NCBI GenBank assembly: GCA_023374025.1
Contig: SIJG01000003.1
Location: 2,572,416-2,636,415 of the forward strand
Direction of reading: 5' to 3'
From: Heterodera schachtii
Lineage: Eukaryota; Nematoda; Chromadorea; Rhabditida; Heteroderidae
DNA: 64,000 bases
The position numbers and the translations under genes are program-made. The notes beneath the pieces are model-generated. The model searched no databases. It was not told where the DNA came from and saw only the letters and a list, made by a program, of their open reading frames with translations. Positions 62,166 to 64,000 of the stretch are shown piece by piece. Numbering within the stretch: the first letter of the stretch is position 1; each line of letters opens with the position of its first letter.

Positions 62166-62426
62166 GAGACACAAAACGACAACACTTTTCATATGATTAA
62201 TTATTAAATTGATATGAATCTCTAACCAATCTCTCTGCTCCATTTTTCTTTTTTTATGTTTCGTCATTATTTAATTCTGTGCAAAAACAAACAAACAATG
62301 TGCAAGCAAATTTAATGTGTTGATTTTATCGAGCTTTTCACATTAAACGTTTAATTGTTATTTAACAATTGATCAGTGACCACAAAATATGGATGGCTCT
62401 TTTTGCTGAATTTCTTTTTCGTGCAT

Positions 62427-62827
62427 GCGCCAAGCGGTCTACCTCAGTTCGGCCCCGGCACGGTTCGGCCCCAGCATGTTTTTGACTATAACTTTTTTCT
62501 TTGCCAACCAAATCCAACACTGTTGGTATCATTCGATAGCCCTAAGTGTTCACTATTAGCCTGTAAATTTTGAAAAAATTTCGTTAAGATTCAAAAAAGT
62601 TATGGTCAGAAGAGTTCAAAAAACCAAATTTTCCAACTTTTTTGGCTCGAACTTTTTTTAAACTGAACAAATTTTTTTGGAATTTTGGAGGCTAATAGAG
62701 CATCTGAAGGGCTCTCGAATGATACCAACAGTGTTGGATTTGGTTGGCAAAGAAAAAAGTTATAGTGCAAAAACCTGCTGGGGCCGAACCGTGCCGGGGC
62801 CGAACTGAGCCGGTCCGGCGCCAAGAT
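62427..62827. mobile_element. Inverted-repeat element between convergent genes
   Basis: Arms of about 120 bases (62,427-62,548 and 62,708-62,827) are nearly exact reverse complements: CAGTTCGGCCCCGGCACGG and CCAACACTGTTGGTATCATT on the left against the inverted forms on the right. The outermost part contains GGTTCGGCCCC and its variant twice. The inner arm matches 7,351-7,706 and 36,091-37,021. It sits between the 3' ends of the RUN-domain and HSP20 genes. No open frame. Confidence 0.85.
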
Positions 62828-63102
62828 AATCCTGTGAAAACTGTTATTTGGCATTTTGGACGGCACAATTTCAAAAATTTCTGCCATATTTGTTATCTTG
62901 GTAAAACGAAATTTCTGCAAAGCGGTGTCTGTTAAGTAATTCGTAGGGACTAATTCCCGTGAAAAAATCCCCTTGGTAAAAACTCCATCGAAGGAAAAAT
63001 AATTTATAGATACTTTTCAAAAGTATCAAATAAATGATCAGATCAATGTCAATGGATCAATTCGATCAGTCAGTCCGTCTTCATTTCTCCGCCGTCCTTT
63101 TT

Positions 63103-63757
63103 CTACTGCTTCTTCTCCTCCTCCTTCTGCTGCTGCTCCACGGCAGCCGCTTTCTTCTTCATCTCAATTGGGATGGTTCGTCCGCCTTCGCCAGCCGTTT
63201 TCATTCCGCAGATGAATAGGCGACCGCCGTCCAGCTCGCACTTGATGCTCTCCTTTTGGATGCCCTCCGGGATGAGCACACGACGAGAGAACTGACGGTG
63301 GACCGACTCGCCTGAGGGGAGAAACAGTGACAATAAAATACAGCAATTGTTCGGACAAAACCCTGATAAAAATTACTCGAACAATGGTAAAAACTCACTG
63401 TCGTTCTGCTCGCGGTGTTCCCCGTTGACGATGATCTCATTGCCCAGCACCTCCACGTTGATCTCCTCGGGGCGGAAGCCGCTCACATCGACCTGAAAAT
63501 TCAAGGGAAAAATTGGAAAATTGGCCATGAAAAACGCAAGATTCCATGCCCACACTTTGTAAGTGAGGTCGCCCTTGTCCGAAACGTTCAGCTGGGCAAC
63601 ATGGTCACGAAGCTAAAATACAAAAAAAAAAATGCTAAAATTTAAAGAATTTGAGTGGTAATTAACCCACCATGGGCTGCATCCCCTCGAAGAAGTGGTC
63701 AAGTTCACGCTCCAATTGACGGAAGGGCGAAAGGACGTTGCCAACAGTAGTGGTCAT
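63103..63757 (-). CDS. Small heat-shock protein (HSP20 family)
   Basis: Four minus-strand exons with matching phases: 63757-63671, 63612-63556, 63492-63399 and 63311-63103, giving 148 residues. The alpha-crystallin domain starts near residue 48 (YKVDVSGFRPEEINVEVLG) and continues with IIVNGEHREQND, SVHRQFSRRVLIPEGIQ and IKCELDGGRLFI. The N terminus (SPFRQLERELDHFFEGM) and the Lys/Gln-rich tail (VEQQQKEEEKKQ) are typical. It is an ATP-independent holdase for unfolding proteins that assembles into oligomers through the beta-sandwich domain. The usual C-terminal IxI/V anchor is not clear; TIPIEM may serve. A 3' splice site (GTTTTTCAG) on the minus strand near 63,851 suggests a spliced leader or UTR intron. 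A TATAAA variant poly(A) signal lies at 63,003-63,008. No convincing heat-shock element was found upstream. Confidence 0.93.
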
Positions 63758-64000
63758 AGGCCACAACGAACGGCGATAGAACGGGTCGTAAGAGAAGGGA
63801 GAAAGCATTTCGACGAAAAGAGAATTGGTTGGAAATTTGAATTTGAAACGCTGAAAAACAACGGGAGAATTATTATTGTTTTTGAATTAAATTAGGAGAG
63901 AATTTTGACAGGAAACCATTGCTAAATGAAGTGAAATGTTTAATTAAAGTAAAATGTTTAATCGGATCAGTTGGGAAACGAAATGTTGGATGGAAAAAGT
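63758..64000. promoter_or_regulatory. Upstream flank of the HSP20 gene
   Basis: Holds the putative leader acceptor near 63,851 and AT-rich sequence. Loose GAA/TTC words occur (for example near 63,808 and 63,831) but without the five-base spacing of a heat-shock element. The window ends before a full promoter could be judged. Confidence 0.3.

Noticed and set aside
63758..63870. Heat-shock element upstream of the HSP20 gene
   Set aside because: TTC and GAA words are present, but not in alternating five-base units, so the site is not supported.

Overview
This window looks like nuclear DNA of a nematode. It holds a few compact multi-exon genes with GC-rich exons, AT-rich introns and the TTTTCAG-type 3' splice sites usual in nematodes. 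Between them lie long gene-free stretches full of C/G homopolymer runs, CT-rich tracts and small inverted-repeat transposons. The gene content (PDCD6/ALG-2, a RUSC/UNC-14-type RUN-SH3 protein, an HSP20 protein and ADAM10 relics) fits a nematode. The exact species cannot be fixed from sequence alone; a plant-parasitic lineage is only a guess.

Layout: 1-22,250 is essentially gene-free. It has polypyrimidine tracts, poly-C/poly-G runs, clusters of TGATCA and CTCGAGA words, a ~60-bp minisatellite, a terminal-inverted-repeat (TIR) element and several local duplications. 22,320-28,239 (+) is an 8-exon gene for a low-complexity protein with a protein phosphatase 1 docking motif. 31,410-34,286 (+) is a 7-exon gene that joins a 51-bp tandem-repeat exon to a divergent RRM. 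34,869-37,746 (+) is a complete 6-exon penta-EF-hand PDCD6 homologue. 38,900-46,600 is a graveyard: an ADAM10-like catalytic pseudogene on the minus strand with two in-frame stops, two copies of an ADAM10-like transmembrane/tail segment on the plus strand, and shuffled copies of an FtsH/M41-like fragment. 51,046-62,057 (+) is a 14-exon gene for a ~1,468-residue RUN+SH3 protein of the RUSC1/2 (UNC-14) family. 63,103-63,757 (-) is a 4-exon small heat-shock protein gene, convergent with it.

I built the exon models by eye and checked that intron phases match at every junction. The PDCD6, RUSC, PP1-motif and HSP20 models are phase-consistent throughout, although the PP1-motif model has two equally phased choices for its first donor. 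The RRM gene depends on one weak donor. The genes do not form an operon or a single pathway. The most unusual material is the ADAM10/M41 relic field, the TIR element families (one with an apparent target-site duplication), and the 51-bp coding repeat that is open on both strands.
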